NCBI GenBank assembly: GCA_947039485.1
Contig: CAMQZC010000010.1
Coordinates: 1-64,000 of the forward strand
DNA length: 64,000 bases
Source of the DNA: an uncultured Verrucomicrobiales bacterium
GTDB taxonomy: Bacteria; Verrucomicrobiota; Verrucomicrobiia; Verrucomicrobiales; Akkermansiaceae
Reading direction: 5' to 3'
A program made the translations under genes and the position numbers. Shown piece after piece: positions 35,784-44,618 of the stretch; positions within the stretch are counted from its first letter, which is position 1, and each line of letters starts with the position of its first letter. Under the pieces are notes generated by a model. It was not told the origin of the DNA and did no database searches. It saw only the letters and a list, made by a program, of their open reading frames with translations.

Positions 35784-36724
35784 AGTCTCATGATATCGAG
35801 CATGCTATGAAGCTTGCTTATCAGCAGTATAAGCACAATCAATCAGGTGCCAACGCGTCCTACATCCCTGCCTTGGCAGGGGTGGATAGCGAGCTTTTTG
35901 CTATCGCTGCGGTGACGCTTGAGGGTGATGTTATCACTATCGGTGATGCGCAGCGTCACTTTGCTATTGAGAGTATATCCAAGGCTTTTAATCTCTCGCT
36001 TGCGATGGATGACTGGGGTGCGAAGGAGCTGCGTGCTAAGGTGGGCTCAGAGGCCACAGGAGAGGGCTTTAATTCTGTGATGGCGCTTGAGCTACACAAG
36101 GGGCGACCCATGAGCCCTCTGGTCAACGCTGGGGCTATCTCTACGGTAAGTCTCGTCAAGGCGTCCTCTGCAGATGAGCGCTGGGATCGTATGTCGCAGC
36201 GATTTGAGTCGCTTTGTGGTCAGCCCCTAGCGCTGATGGAGGAGGTCTATAGCTCGGAGTCAGATAATAATGAGCACAATCGCGGTATTAGTTGGCTGCT
36301 CAAGAGCTATGGCTACATGTACTCCGACACGGAGGATGCACTTGATCTCTACACTCGCATGTGTAGCTTTGGGGTGACGACGCGCGATCTTGCGATGATG
36401 GCGTCATGCTACGCCTCAGGAGGGGCTAATCCTCTCACTCGCCAGCAGGTGGTGCATGCTTCAAATGTGCCAGAGATCCTTGCGGATATGGTGATGGAGG
36501 GTCTCTACACCGGGTCAGGCTCTTGGCTCTATGACAACGGTTTGCCGGCCAAGAGCGGCGTGGGTGGAGGCGTGATTTGTGTGGTGCCAGGTGTGATGGG
36601 GCTGGCGGCTTTCTCTCCTAAGCTGGATTCCTCAGGGAATAGTATCCGCGCGCGCTTGGCTCTAACGGAGATGATTGCGCATTTGCGACTCAATCCGCTG
36701 GTGACGCGATGGAAGGAGCTTTGA
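35780..36724 (+). CDS. glsA: glutaminase
   Basis: 314 aa. Hydrolyses glutamine to glutamate and ammonia, which itself buffers acid. Catalytic S65-x-x-K68 in IESISKAF of the serine beta-lactamase-like fold, then the VNAGAI and KSGVGGGV segments. The start overlaps the gadC stop as ATGA, with a G-rich Shine-Dalgarno site. The order gadC-glsA mirrors acid-resistance clusters in several gut bacteria, in which glutaminase feeds the antiporter. Converges on the gene at 36739. Confidence 0.95.
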   Translation: MKSHDIEHAMKLAYQQYKHNQSGANASYIPALAGVDSELFAIAAVTLEGDVITIGDAQRHFAIESISKAFNLSLAMDDWGAKELRAKVGSEATGEGFNSVMALELHKGRPMSPLVNAGAISTVSLVKASSADERWDRMSQRFESLCGQPLALMEEVYSSESDNNEHNRGISWLLKSYGYMYSDTEDALDLYTRMCSFGVTTRDLAMMASCYASGGANPLTRQQVVHASNVPEILADMVMEGLYTGSGSWLYDNGLPAKSGVGGGVICVVPGVMGLAAFSPKLDSSGNSIRARLALTEMIAHLRLNPLVTRWKEL

Positions 36725-36738
36725 GGCTCCGTGTCGCT

Positions 36739-37431
36739 TTACTCGTACTGCCTAGCCTTGCGTCGTGCCATGCGCAGACGCTCGCGCTCGGTATGTGCGG
36801 CGCGGCCGATGGCGCTTGTCTTATCGGCATCGCGTGCGGATTCAAGGGCGGCAACGGCCTCTAGCAGCTTGTCTTCGGTCTCGGGGCTGTGAGCTCCGAG
36901 ATGACCGCGCTGGTATTGCCACATGAGCATGGGGTAGAGAAATTGCATGTCGATGAGCTGGCAGAGGTCGATGTCATCGCCTGCATTCTCCCTGAGCTCA
37001 CGGCAGTGTGCGATGGTGTTGGCTAGATGCTCATCGCTGGGGTTGCTTATTGAGTTTTTGGCGTAGATGAGGTAGAGCTCAGCCTTGATTTCTCTCTTGG
37101 GGCAGGGCTCCATAGCTCTGGGCTTGGCCTTGGTGCTGATGCCATGGGCATCGAGCTGAGCGTAGGGCTTCTCATCCTTGAGGTGGATGATAGTGGGACT
37201 CTGCCCAATGCCGTGGCTGATGGCTTGGGCGCAGAGCTCGGCCTCAGCGATGCTCGTTGGCTTATCGGGCAGCTCTAGCCAGATCCAGCGAGCCTCGGGG
37301 CTTGCTTCTTGGAGGGGTAGGATGAGCTTGCGTAGCTGCTGCTTATCATCAGCCTTGCTGCTATAAACAATGCGCGTCTCGTTGGCGAGCGCGGAGAGGC
37401 CGAGCAGGGGGATGATAAGGGCGCGTAGCAT
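36739..37431 (-). CDS. secreted protein of unknown function
   Basis: 230 aa from the ATG at 37431. Signal peptide-like start (MLRALIIPLLGLSALA, about 1-16). A possible thioredoxin-like beta-alpha segment (TRIVYSSKADD...ARWIWLELPD) follows, then a helical, charged C-terminal half with RREK-type residues (RERLRMARRKARQ). No family recognised. Begins 9 nt after the KH/R3H gene on the same strand, so it is probably co-transcribed. Confidence 0.65.
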   Translation of the reverse strand: MLRALIIPLLGLSALANETRIVYSSKADDKQQLRKLILPLQEASPEARWIWLELPDKPTSIAEAELCAQAISHGIGQSPTIIHLKDEKPYAQLDAHGISTKAKPRAMEPCPKREIKAELYLIYAKNSISNPSDEHLANTIAHCRELRENAGDDIDLCQLIDMQFLYPMLMWQYQRGHLGAHSPETEDKLLEAVAALESARDADKTSAIGRAAHTERERLRMARRKARQYE

Positions 37432-37440
37432 GGGCAAATC

Positions 37441-37902
37441 TTACTTCCGCAGGATGGTGATGCGCTTGAAGCGCGACTCGGTCTCCTCTGACTCGGTGGC
37501 GATGCCCTCAATCTTGGCGAGGGCGTTGTGCACGAGTCGGCGTTGGTAGGCGTTGAGGGGCTCCATACGGAGGGGTACACCTGAATCCATTACGCTCTCA
37601 GCGCGTGAGCAGGCTCGACGCAGCAGCTTCTCCTCCACGCGAGCGCGGTAGCTTTCGCAGTCGATGCGGACGCGGGGAGCCTCCTCCCAGAGACTCTGTA
37701 GGCTGCGATTGACGAGGTATTGGAGGTCATCAAGGCGGTCTCCATTGTCCCCAATGAGGAATGAGGCTTGCGGGCTGGAGATCATTAGACTGAGCCCCTC
37801 CTCGCAGGTGCTACACTCTAGTGTGTACTCGTAGTTGAGGGAGGAGAGTAGCTTGCCGAGGCTCTCTGTGGCAAGTTCTTTGAGTTTGTCGCTATCAGAC
37901 AT
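37441..37902 (-). CDS. KH/R3H RNA-binding protein (Jag/KhpB-like)
   Basis: 153 aa. KH motif with GDNG (51-54) followed by RLDDLQYLVNRSL, then an R3H domain: RVRIDCESYRARVEEKLL, PLRMEPLNAYQRRLVHNAL with the R-x3-H motif at R121-H125. It lacks the N-terminal Jag domain and is not beside yidC. Homologues bind RNA and affect cell wall synthesis or sRNA function. Forms a minus-strand run with BI-1 upstream. Confidence 0.88.
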   Translation of the reverse strand: MSDSDKLKELATESLGKLLSSLNYEYTLECSTCEEGLSLMISSPQASFLIGDNGDRLDDLQYLVNRSLQSLWEEAPRVRIDCESYRARVEEKLLRRACSRAESVMDSGVPLRMEPLNAYQRRLVHNALAKIEGIATESEETESRFKRITILRK

Positions 37903-37931
37903 GGTTGTTGCGTTGTTTTAGCTGTGAGAAA

Positions 37932-38645
37932 TTAGTCGCGGCGACCCAGAAGGCGCAGCAGGAAGAGGAAGAGATTGATGAAGTCGAGGTAGAGTGTGAG
38001 CGCTCCCATGACTGCGGGGCGTCCTGTTTCACCGGGCTCTAACACGCGGCCTTGCTCGATGAGCTTTTGCGTGTCGTAGGCGGTGAGGACGCTAAAGATA
38101 CCCACACCAGCGATGCTAATGCCAAAATCCAACATGCTGCTGCCAACAAAGATATTGACCACGGAGCAGATGATGAGACCGATGAGCATCATGGTCATGA
38201 CGCGGCCAATGCCTGAGAGATTACGCTTGGTGCAGGCTCCATAGATTGACATCGCTCCAAATGTACCTGCTGTGCAGCCAAAGGCGAGACCGACTGATTG
38301 CTGGGTGTACTGCATGAGTATAGGGCCAAAGACCAGACCGGAGAGTGCCGAGTAGGCGAGGAAAAGGGTGCCCAATGCCATTGGCGTCAGACGATTCTGA
38401 GCAAAGAGCATGACGAGGAAGATGGCAACGCTGCCAAGGAGCACCATGATGGAATTGTAGCCCGTGCTAATCCATGTGAGCGTCGCTTCTGAGGTGATGG
38501 TGTAGGAGGCTACCAGCGCGGTGCAGAGCAGGGCGAGGGACATCCATGTGTAGACCTTGTTGAGGTAGACACGTACGCGGTTGGACGCCTCGGCATTGAG
38601 GTTGTCCGTTGCTGTGAAATTTTTCATGTATGAGTCGTTCATCAT
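37932..38645 (-). CDS. Bax inhibitor-1 family membrane protein
   Basis: 237 aa with seven membrane segments. The late DFGISIAGVGIFSVLTAYDTQKLIEQG and the LYLDFINLFLFLLRLLG ending are typical of BI-1/YccA/YbhL. The bacterial role is uncertain (calcium or proton leak, FtsH modulation). It may be the first gene of a run with the KH/R3H protein, 29 nt before it. Two adjacent ATGs are possible starts. Confidence 0.9.
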   Translation of the reverse strand: MMNDSYMKNFTATDNLNAEASNRVRVYLNKVYTWMSLALLCTALVASYTITSEATLTWISTGYNSIMVLLGSVAIFLVMLFAQNRLTPMALGTLFLAYSALSGLVFGPILMQYTQQSVGLAFGCTAGTFGAMSIYGACTKRNLSGIGRVMTMMLIGLIICSVVNIFVGSSMLDFGISIAGVGIFSVLTAYDTQKLIEQGRVLEPGETGRPAVMGALTLYLDFINLFLFLLRLLGRRD

Positions 38646-38703
38646 GATATGATAGCTTTTATTGCTAGAAAGTCAAGTAGATGCTGTGTCAATGCTATGT
38701 TGG

Positions 38704-38738
38704 TGCAAAAAAAGGCGCCCTTGTTGAGGGCACCTTTT
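38704..38738 (-). terminator. Rho-independent terminator of ispA
   Basis: A hairpin (about 38713-38720 with 38727-38734, one mismatch) is followed on the minus strand by T7. Confidence 0.75.
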
Positions 38739-38759
38739 GATAGAAATAGGGGCTCGGTT

Positions 38760-39650
38760 TTAGTAGTTGCGGTTGAGCAGGTAGTCGCTAATGGCAAGCA
38801 GGTTCTCCTGACGTTTTGCGGAGAAGACGTTGAGTGATGCTCTCGCTGCGGCTGTGAGTTCACGTGCCTCGCTGCGTGCCTGATCGAGTCCGACAATGGC
38901 AGGGTAGGTGGCTTTTTGTACTTTTTCGTCCTTGCCGATGCTCTTGCCCATCATCTCGGGGGTGGAGGTGATGTCGAGGATGTCGTCGATGATTTGGAAG
39001 GCGAGTCCGAGGTTGTTGCCAAAGTCGCTCAGCGACTTGAGTTGCTCGCTGCTGCAGTTGGCGCACATGCCGCCCAGTCGCAGGGATGCGAGGATGAGGG
39101 CTGTTGTCTTGCCGTTGTGGATGGCGCGCAGCTCATCGAGGCTCAGCTCTCGACCCTCGCCTTCGAGGTCGAGGACCTGACCGCCGACGAGTTTCTTGCT
39201 GCCTGTCTGATGGGCTAGTTCGCGGACGTAGTTGCCGACGTTGTAGCGCTCATTGCTGGGGCTCTGTGCGAGCATGGCAAAGGCTTCGGTGAGCAGTGCG
39301 TCACCTGCGAGGATGGCGATGCCCTCACCATAGACCTTGTGGCTGGTGGGGCGACCGCGACGCAGGTCGTCATTGTCCATGCTTGGCAGGTCATCGTGGA
39401 TGAGGGTGTAGGTGTGCAGGGTCTCTAGTGCGCATGCGGCATTGAGTGCGGCTTCTGGTGTGGCACCGCAGGCCTTGGCTGCCTCAAGGCAGAGCAGGGG
39501 GCGGATGCGCTTGCCGCCTGCAAAGATGCTGTAACGCATGGCCTTATGTAGAGTGCTAGGAGAGATGTCCTCGTTGGGGAGGAGGGCGTCAAGGCGGGCT
39601 TCGACGAGCGTGACGCTCTCGAGGATGAGTGTTTTGATGTCGCGGGGCAT
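38760..39650 (-). CDS. ispA: farnesyl/geranylgeranyl diphosphate synthase
   Basis: 296 aa. Trans-prenyltransferase condensing IPP with DMAPP and GPP. First aspartate-rich motif D86-D87 to D92 (DDLPSMDNDDLRRG), second DDILD around 223-227, and GGKRIRP at the substrate end. Chain length is likely C15: residues before the first motif are bulky (THTY...). It lies between asd and BI-1 with its own terminator. A 32-bp palindrome sits upstream. Confidence 0.92.
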   Translation of the reverse strand: MPRDIKTLILESVTLVEARLDALLPNEDISPSTLHKAMRYSIFAGGKRIRPLLCLEAAKACGATPEAALNAACALETLHTYTLIHDDLPSMDNDDLRRGRPTSHKVYGEGIAILAGDALLTEAFAMLAQSPSNERYNVGNYVRELAHQTGSKKLVGGQVLDLEGEGRELSLDELRAIHNGKTTALILASLRLGGMCANCSSEQLKSLSDFGNNLGLAFQIIDDILDITSTPEMMGKSIGKDEKVQKATYPAIVGLDQARSEARELTAAARASLNVFSAKRQENLLAISDYLLNRNY

Positions 39651-39682
39651 GGTGTTTTTTTAGGAGTGTTTGGAAAAGGCAG

Positions 39683-39714
39683 AAGTCTCTAAGTGCAATT
39701 GCACTTAGAGACTT
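39683..39714. repeat. perfect 32-bp palindrome between asd and ispA
   Basis: 16 bp on each side (39683-39698 with 39699-39714), without mismatch. No adjoining long T-run (only TTTT further down on the minus strand), so it may be an inefficient terminator of asd or a binding site in front of ispA. Confidence 0.8.
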
Positions 39715-39735
39715 GCCAAGGTTGTGTGAATGGTT

Positions 39736-40752
39736 TTAGCCCTGCTGTCCTTGCACGAGGAGCTCGGCAATTTGGACAGCGTTGAGCGCAGCGCCCTTGC
39801 GTACTTGGTCGCCGACTACCCAGAGATTGAGTGCGTTGTCGATGGCCTGATCCTTGCGGATGCGACCGACGTAGCAGTCATCGCCATTGGTGGAGTCGAG
39901 AGGGGTGGGCCAGATGCCGTTCTCCGGATCGTCCATGAGCTCAATACCGGGCATGCCTGCAAAGGCTGCGCGGGCACGCTCAACGTCGATGGGGTGCTCG
40001 AACTGGGCGATGCAGGAGATGGCGTGGCTGCGGTAGACTGGGACGCGTACGCAGGTGCAGCTCACGGAGAGGGTGGGCAGGCCCATGATTTTGCGGCCTT
40101 CGACGCACATTTTGAGTTCTTCCTTAGTGTAGCCACAGTCGCTGAACTTGTCAATCTGGGGGATAAGGTTGAAGGCGATTTGGCGTGGATAGGTTGTGCA
40201 GGCGACAGGGTGGCCATTGACGATGGAGCGCACTTGGTTCTCCAGCTCAATAATACCTTGTTGTCCGCTACCGGAGACAGCCTGATAGCTGCTGGCGAGC
40301 ACCATCTTGAGACCAAACTGCTTGTGCAGGGGGTAGAGGGCCATCAGGGTGATGATGGTCGTGCAGTTGGGGTTGGCGATGATGTTGCGAGGATGATTGA
40401 AGGCTGCTTCAGGGTTGATCTCTGGGACAACGAGGGGCACATCAGCATCTTGGCGGAAGGCGGAGGAGTTGTCGATGACAACGCAACCTGCGTCAGCAGC
40501 TGCTGGTGCGTACTCGATGGAGATGTCGCCACCTGCAGAGAAGAGCGCGATGTCGACGTCGCCAAATGAGTCTTTGGTGAGCTCTTCAACGGTAATCATT
40601 TCACCACGGAAGGAAACCTGTTTACCAGCGGAGCGTTTAGAAGCGAGAAGTTTGAGGGAGCTGAGCGGGAAATTACGCGTCTCAAGGCAGGAAAGAATCT
40701 CGACGCCCACCGCACCGGTGGCGCCCACGATAGCTATTCTTGGGTTCTTCAT
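39736..40752 (-). CDS. asd: aspartate-semialdehyde dehydrogenase
   Basis: 338 aa from the ATG at 40752 (a GTG two codons upstream is less likely). Reduces aspartyl phosphate to the semialdehyde for Lys, Thr, Met and diaminopimelate. NADP loop GATGAVG (10-16), catalytic C130 in NPNCTT, then the QAVSGSGQQG segment and late H in VYRSHA. A TATTAT box (40772-40777) lies 19 nt upstream without a clear -35. Monocistronic. Confidence 0.95.
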   Translation of the reverse strand: MKNPRIAIVGATGAVGVEILSCLETRNFPLSSLKLLASKRSAGKQVSFRGEMITVEELTKDSFGDVDIALFSAGGDISIEYAPAAADAGCVVIDNSSAFRQDADVPLVVPEINPEAAFNHPRNIIANPNCTTIITLMALYPLHKQFGLKMVLASSYQAVSGSGQQGIIELENQVRSIVNGHPVACTTYPRQIAFNLIPQIDKFSDCGYTKEELKMCVEGRKIMGLPTLSVSCTCVRVPVYRSHAISCIAQFEHPIDVERARAAFAGMPGIELMDDPENGIWPTPLDSTNGDDCYVGRIRKDQAIDNALNLWVVGDQVRKGAALNAVQIAELLVQGQQG

Positions 40753-40970
40753 GTTCACTGAACTGGTTGTTATAATAGGATTGGCGCAGCGCTACTTGCT
40801 TGTGTAGAATACACGCGCGGGGCTGCGCGGATAGGATACAGTTGCTGCGAGGAAAATGCAAGCTTTTTCGAGTGGCTCGCCGATGTGAATCAGTGAGTGG
40901 CGTTGCAGGGATGTTTTTTTGATGTCACATCCCTGCTGCGCCCCTTGTTATGGGGCTAGCGTTATCTTGC

Positions 40971-42869
40971 TTAGATGCTGATGCCCTTGAGCAGGAGCTC
41001 GGCGTTGTTCTGCGTCTTGCGGATGTTCTTGAGCAGGGTCTCCAGGCCCTCCCAGCCGGGCAGGCTGGCGAGCTGGCGACGCAGTTGTAGGATGCGTGTC
41101 ATCTCGTCTGGGTGGTAGAGTCGGTCATCATTGCGCGTGCCGCTCTGTTGTACGGCGATGGCGGGGTAGATGCGGCGCTCGGAGAGCTCGCGGTCGAGTC
41201 GGATTTCCATGTTGCCTGTGCCCTTGAACTCTTCAAAGATGATATCATCCATGCGTGACTCGGTATCGACAAGGCAGGTGGCGACGATGGTCAGACTACC
41301 GCCCTCCTCAACGTTGCGGGCTGCGCCAAAGAATTTGCGTGGCTTCTCAAGGGCTCCTGAGCCGAGACCTCCCGACATGGTGCGCCCTCCACTCTGGTTG
41401 GCGTTGTAGCCGCGTGAGAGGCGGGTGAGGGAATCGAGCATGATGATGACATCCTTGCCTTGCTCCACGAGGCGGCGGGCTCGCTCAATCAAGAGGTCGC
41501 TGAGCTGCGCGTGGCGGCGTGAGGGCTCATCAAAGGTGGAGGCGTAGACGGTGACGTCGACCGTGTCTTCAAAGTCGGAGACTTCCTCAGGGCGCTCATC
41601 AAGCAGTAGGATGAGTAGCTCGCTGTCGGGGTAGTTGAGTCGCAGAGACTTGGCCATCATCTTGAGTAGCACGGTCTTGCCTCCGCGTGGGGGTGCTACG
41701 AGTAGGGCGCGCTGTCCCTTGCCCAGAGGGGTGATGAGGTCGAGCACTCGCATGGCTGGAGCCTTCATACGAGGGTTCTCAAGGATGAGTCGCTCGCGGG
41801 GGAAGAGGGGGGTGAGCTTGTCAAAGTGCAGCTTTTGTGTGTAGTCTGCTGCGGCTGTGCCCTCAATCTCAATGACGTCAGCGGCGGCGATGTAGCGGTC
41901 GCTCTTGCCTTTGGTATGATTGCGCAGGATGACCTTGACGCTGTTGCCGACGCGCAGGTCGTAACGGCGCATGAGCTCAAGGCTCAAGTAGATGTCATCC
42001 TCCATGGGGCGGAAGCTGCGTGCAGGGTCGCGCAGCATGGCAAAGTTATCCTTGCCGTGCTCAATGACACCTGTGACGTAGACATCGCAGCTGCGGCTCA
42101 GGTAGTAGCGGCAGAGCTCATAGATGAGTTCTGCACGCTTGAGGCTGCCGAGCCCACGCGTGGGGTGGCCTGCGGCTATCTCTTGAAGTTCCTTGAGGGG
42201 GAGGATGCGCAGCTCGTTGAGATTGATGCTCTCGGGCACCTTGTTCATGGCTGCTGCTCCTTGGGCAAGCTCGCTTTGGTAGAAGCAGGCGACTTGCTCG
42301 CGTAGTTCCTTGAGACCCCCATCGTTCCAGAAAACGATGTCGGCTTGCTCAATTTTCTCCTGAGTAGGCATCTGTGCCTCCATCATGGCGATGGCGGCAC
42401 TCTCGCTGCAGTTGTCTCGCTTCATGCAGCGAGCTATTTGGCAGCTGCGGCTGCTTGCGACGACGCAAACTTTCTCGGCTGGCAGGCGTGTTGTGCTCGC
42501 ACTCTCAAAGTAGAGGGGGATATCGAGGATGAAGCTGTGTGTGCGACCCTCAGTCTCAGCGCGGTCGCGTGCCTCGCGGCACATCTCCATGAGCTTGGGG
42601 TGGATGAGTCCCTCAAGTTTGGCGCGACCTTCGGGGTCGTTTTTTACGAGGTCGCGTAGGAAGTCTTTGTTGACGCTGCCGTTATCAGTGAGCGCGTCGG
42701 AGCCAAAGGCGGTGACAAGGTCTCGGGAGAGTCGTCCCGTCTGATAGAGCTCTGCGAGGGCTGCATCACAGTCAAAGATGCTCAGCCCCTCTCCACCAAG
42801 TTCTTTGATGATTTCAACGACGCTAGATTTTCCTGAGGCGATGCCGCCAGTTACAACAATAAACTTCAC
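40971..42869 (-). CDS. coaE-rho: fusion of dephospho-CoA kinase and transcription terminator Rho
   Basis: 632 aa in one intact frame, GTG start. Residues 1-200 are CoaE: P-loop GGIASGKSS (8-16), the DCDA nucleotide motif and IHPKL. Residues 208-632 form a complete Rho of 425 aa (E. coli 419): the [24 protein letters not shown]-binding segment, P-loop APPRGGKT (392-399), LDSLTRLSR, and the [12 protein letters not shown]-loop. The last CoA step and a global terminator are thus one polypeptide. M208 is preceded by AAGGAG 8 nt away, so free Rho may be made too. The GTG lies 6 nt after a promoter -10 box. I recall such fusions being annotated in Verrucomicrobia but cannot verify it. Confidence 0.93.
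   Translation of the reverse strand: MKFIVVTGGIASGKSSVVEIIKELGGEGLSIFDCDAALAELYQTGRLSRDLVTAFGSDALTDNGSVNKDFLRDLVKNDPEGRAKLEGLIHPKLMEMCREARDRAETEGRTHSFILDIPLYFESASTTRLPAEKVCVVASSRSCQIARCMKRDNCSESAAIAMMEAQMPTQEKIEQADIVFWNDGGLKELREQVACFYQSELAQGAAAMNKVPESINLNELRILPLKELQEIAAGHPTRGLGSLKRAELIYELCRYYLSRSCDVYVTGVIEHGKDNFAMLRDPARSFRPMEDDIYLSLELMRRYDLRVGNSVKVILRNHTKGKSDRYIAAADVIEIEGTAAADYTQKLHFDKLTPLFPRERLILENPRMKAPAMRVLDLITPLGKGQRALLVAPPRGGKTVLLKMMAKSLRLNYPDSELLILLLDERPEEVSDFEDTVDVTVYASTFDEPSRRHAQLSDLLIERARRLVEQGKDVIIMLDSLTRLSRGYNANQSGGRTMSGGLGSGALEKPRKFFGAARNVEEGGSLTIVATCLVDTESRMDDIIFEEFKGTGNMEIRLDRELSERRIYPAIAVQQSGTRNDDRLYHPDEMTRILQLRRQLASLPGWEGLETLLKNIRKTQNNAELLLKGISI
42246..42262 (-). promoter_or_regulatory. 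internal Shine-Dalgarno site and start for free Rho
   Basis: Minus strand: AAGGAG (42257-42262), 8-nt spacer, ATG (42246-42248) encoding M208 exactly at the CoaE/Rho boundary. Strong Shine-Dalgarno sites are uncommon at starts in this window. Confidence 0.55.
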
Positions 42870-42875
42870 GGATGT

Positions 42876-42904
42876 ATTTTAGCCTCTAGAGACTCATTCT
42901 TCAA
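42876..42904 (-). promoter_or_regulatory. promoter of coaE-rho, leaderless
   Basis: Minus strand: TTGAAG (42899-42904), 17-nt spacer, TAAAAT (42876-42881), 6 nt before the GTG start; predicted mRNA begins at the start codon. Confidence 0.65.
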
Positions 42905-42932
42905 GCTGAAAATTCGGGATGTCGCGAGGGGC

Positions 42933-43946
42933 TCATCTCTTGATGCCTGCGATGATGGGTAGCAGAGGTGGTGAAAAGCGGCGCATCAGGCCGATACAGG
43001 CGTAGGGGAGCGCGATGCAGATGATCCCGATGAGGGGCATGAGCAGCCAGCTGTGTTGGATGAAGATGTCGCGCCCTGGCTCGTAGATGCCGCCGCCGAT
43101 GAGGATGGCAATGAAGTTGATGAGGACGGAGTGGCTCAGGAAGATGAGGTAGCAGGCTGGCGAGATATGGATTATCAGGCGGGCCATCTTGGGTAGCATG
43201 AGCTCAAGGCCTTTAGCTGCGGAGAGGATACCAAGAATGCCGAGCAGTCCTCCTAGGATAGAGATACTAAAAGAAAAGTGCTGGTGGGTGCTGGTGAGGG
43301 CTAGCATCAAGCTAAAGAAGAGGCTTGCGCTGAGTATGGGTCGCCAGAATCGATTGAGGTAGATTTGGATGCGCTCAAAGCTCAGAGCTTGCAATCCAAT
43401 GCCTAGGCAGTAGTAGCCAAGGATGTAGGGGTAGTTGTAGAGCTGGATGTGGATATCTAGGGCGCTCTTGAGGATGGAGAGGTCGGCTAGGGTGAAGAAG
43501 CAGATGGCCATGGCGAGGGCGTAGCGCTTGATTTTGAGAAATAGCGGGGAGAGGATGGAGAGGATAATGAGGTCGCGCAGGAACCAGAGTGGCGCATTGA
43601 GTGGGTTGTCAAGGAGTCCAATGAGGCCTTTCTCTAGGTGGAGGGGCAGGGTGTGCATCTCGAATCGGTAGAGTGACCACGCGATTAGCTCCCAGATGAT
43701 GAAGGGGATGATGAGTAGGGCGAGGCGCTTGATGTATTGCTCTTTGGATTTGAATTGGCAAAAGAAGCCCGCCAAGAGAAAGAAGAAGGGAATGCGCGCG
43801 CCTAAAAAGAGGTAGGTGGTATAGAGAGGCTGCCCATCAGAGCCTGGGTAGTGCAGGATGATGATGAGGGCTGCGGCGATGAGTCGCGCGATATCGAGAG
43901 AATCGAGTCGTTTTTTAGATTGAGACTCAGCGCGCTTGGTTGTCAT
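42933..43946 (-). CDS. acyltransferase family 3 membrane protein
   Basis: 337 aa with about 10 membrane segments. The opening RLDSLDIARLIAAALIIILHY, with the H of the second segment, is typical of the OafA/YrhL acyltransferase-3 family, which O-acylates surface or exported glycans. Later segments PLWFLRDLI and LSHS also fit. It follows trpF by 27 nt and may be read through from the trp operon, though its likely role (polysaccharide decoration) is unrelated. Confidence 0.85.
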   Translation of the reverse strand: MTTKRAESQSKKRLDSLDIARLIAAALIIILHYPGSDGQPLYTTYLFLGARIPFFFLLAGFFCQFKSKEQYIKRLALLIIPFIIWELIAWSLYRFEMHTLPLHLEKGLIGLLDNPLNAPLWFLRDLIILSILSPLFLKIKRYALAMAICFFTLADLSILKSALDIHIQLYNYPYILGYYCLGIGLQALSFERIQIYLNRFWRPILSASLFFSLMLALTSTHQHFSFSISILGGLLGILGILSAAKGLELMLPKMARLIIHISPACYLIFLSHSVLINFIAILIGGGIYEPGRDIFIQHSWLLMPLIGIICIALPYACIGLMRRFSPPLLPIIAGIKR

Positions 43947-43973
43947 TGGTGGAGAGAGTAATTGGTTGACGTC

Positions 43974-44618
43974 TTAGCGATGTGCGTACGCCGCATGGAT
44001 GGCGTGTCGCATTTTGTCCTTGAGCTTGATACCGGGGGCGGCCTCGATGCCGCTGTTGATGTCGATGCCGTTGGGCTTGTATCGCTGCATGAGCTCGGGG
44101 ATGTTACCTGCGTGCAGGCCTCCTGCGAGGATCCATGGGCGGGGGAAGCTGAGCTGCTCCAAGGGTAGGTCGCTCAGACTGCGCCCGTGGCCACCGCCCT
44201 GATGCCCTGCATCGAGGAGGAAGTAGGCGCAGTGATCGCCCCATCTGTTAATCTCGGATTGCAGGCTGTCCATGTCCTCATTTCTCTCGGGCCAGAGGAC
44301 GCGAATGACGCGCGCAGCTCCGATGTGTTGCGCATCGGCTAGGCTTTGCTCGCCATGCAGCTGGGCGTAGTCGAGTCGTGCTTCAATCATGATGCTGATG
44401 ATCTCATCAGCACTCTGATTGACAAAGACGCCTACGCGCTTGGATAGACCACTGTTGATTTTGGCGGCTCGCGCGGCTGTGATGGAGCGTGGGCTTTTGG
44501 GGTGGAAGATGAAACCGAGCAGGTTGCTTCCATTGCTCATGGATGTGTCCACGGCGTCTTGATGGGTCTGCCCACAGATTTTAATGAGCGGGGGTTGCTT
44601 GTGTTGGATGATGCTCAT
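43974..44618 (-). CDS. trpF: phosphoribosylanthranilate isomerase
   Basis: 214 aa TIM barrel. IKICGQT opening with catalytic Cys, the general-acid Asp in LLDAGHQGGGHG, and LAGGLHAGNI phosphate loop. Converts PRA to CdRP. Start overlaps the trpC stop as ATGA. Last trp gene in the operon; trpB and trpA are not in the window. Confidence 0.94.
   Translation of the reverse strand: MSIIQHKQPPLIKICGQTHQDAVDTSMSNGSNLLGFIFHPKSPRSITAARAAKINSGLSKRVGVFVNQSADEIISIMIEARLDYAQLHGEQSLADAQHIGAARVIRVLWPERNEDMDSLQSEINRWGDHCAYFLLDAGHQGGGHGRSLSDLPLEQLSFPRPWILAGGLHAGNIPELMQRYKPNGIDINSGIEAAPGIKLKDKMRHAIHAAYAHR

Noticed and set aside
40905..40936. stem-loop (10 bp, 12-nt T-rich loop) after coaE-rho as an intrinsic terminator
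   Set aside because: The T-run is in the loop, not after the stem, so it does not fit a Rho-independent terminator; role uncertain.
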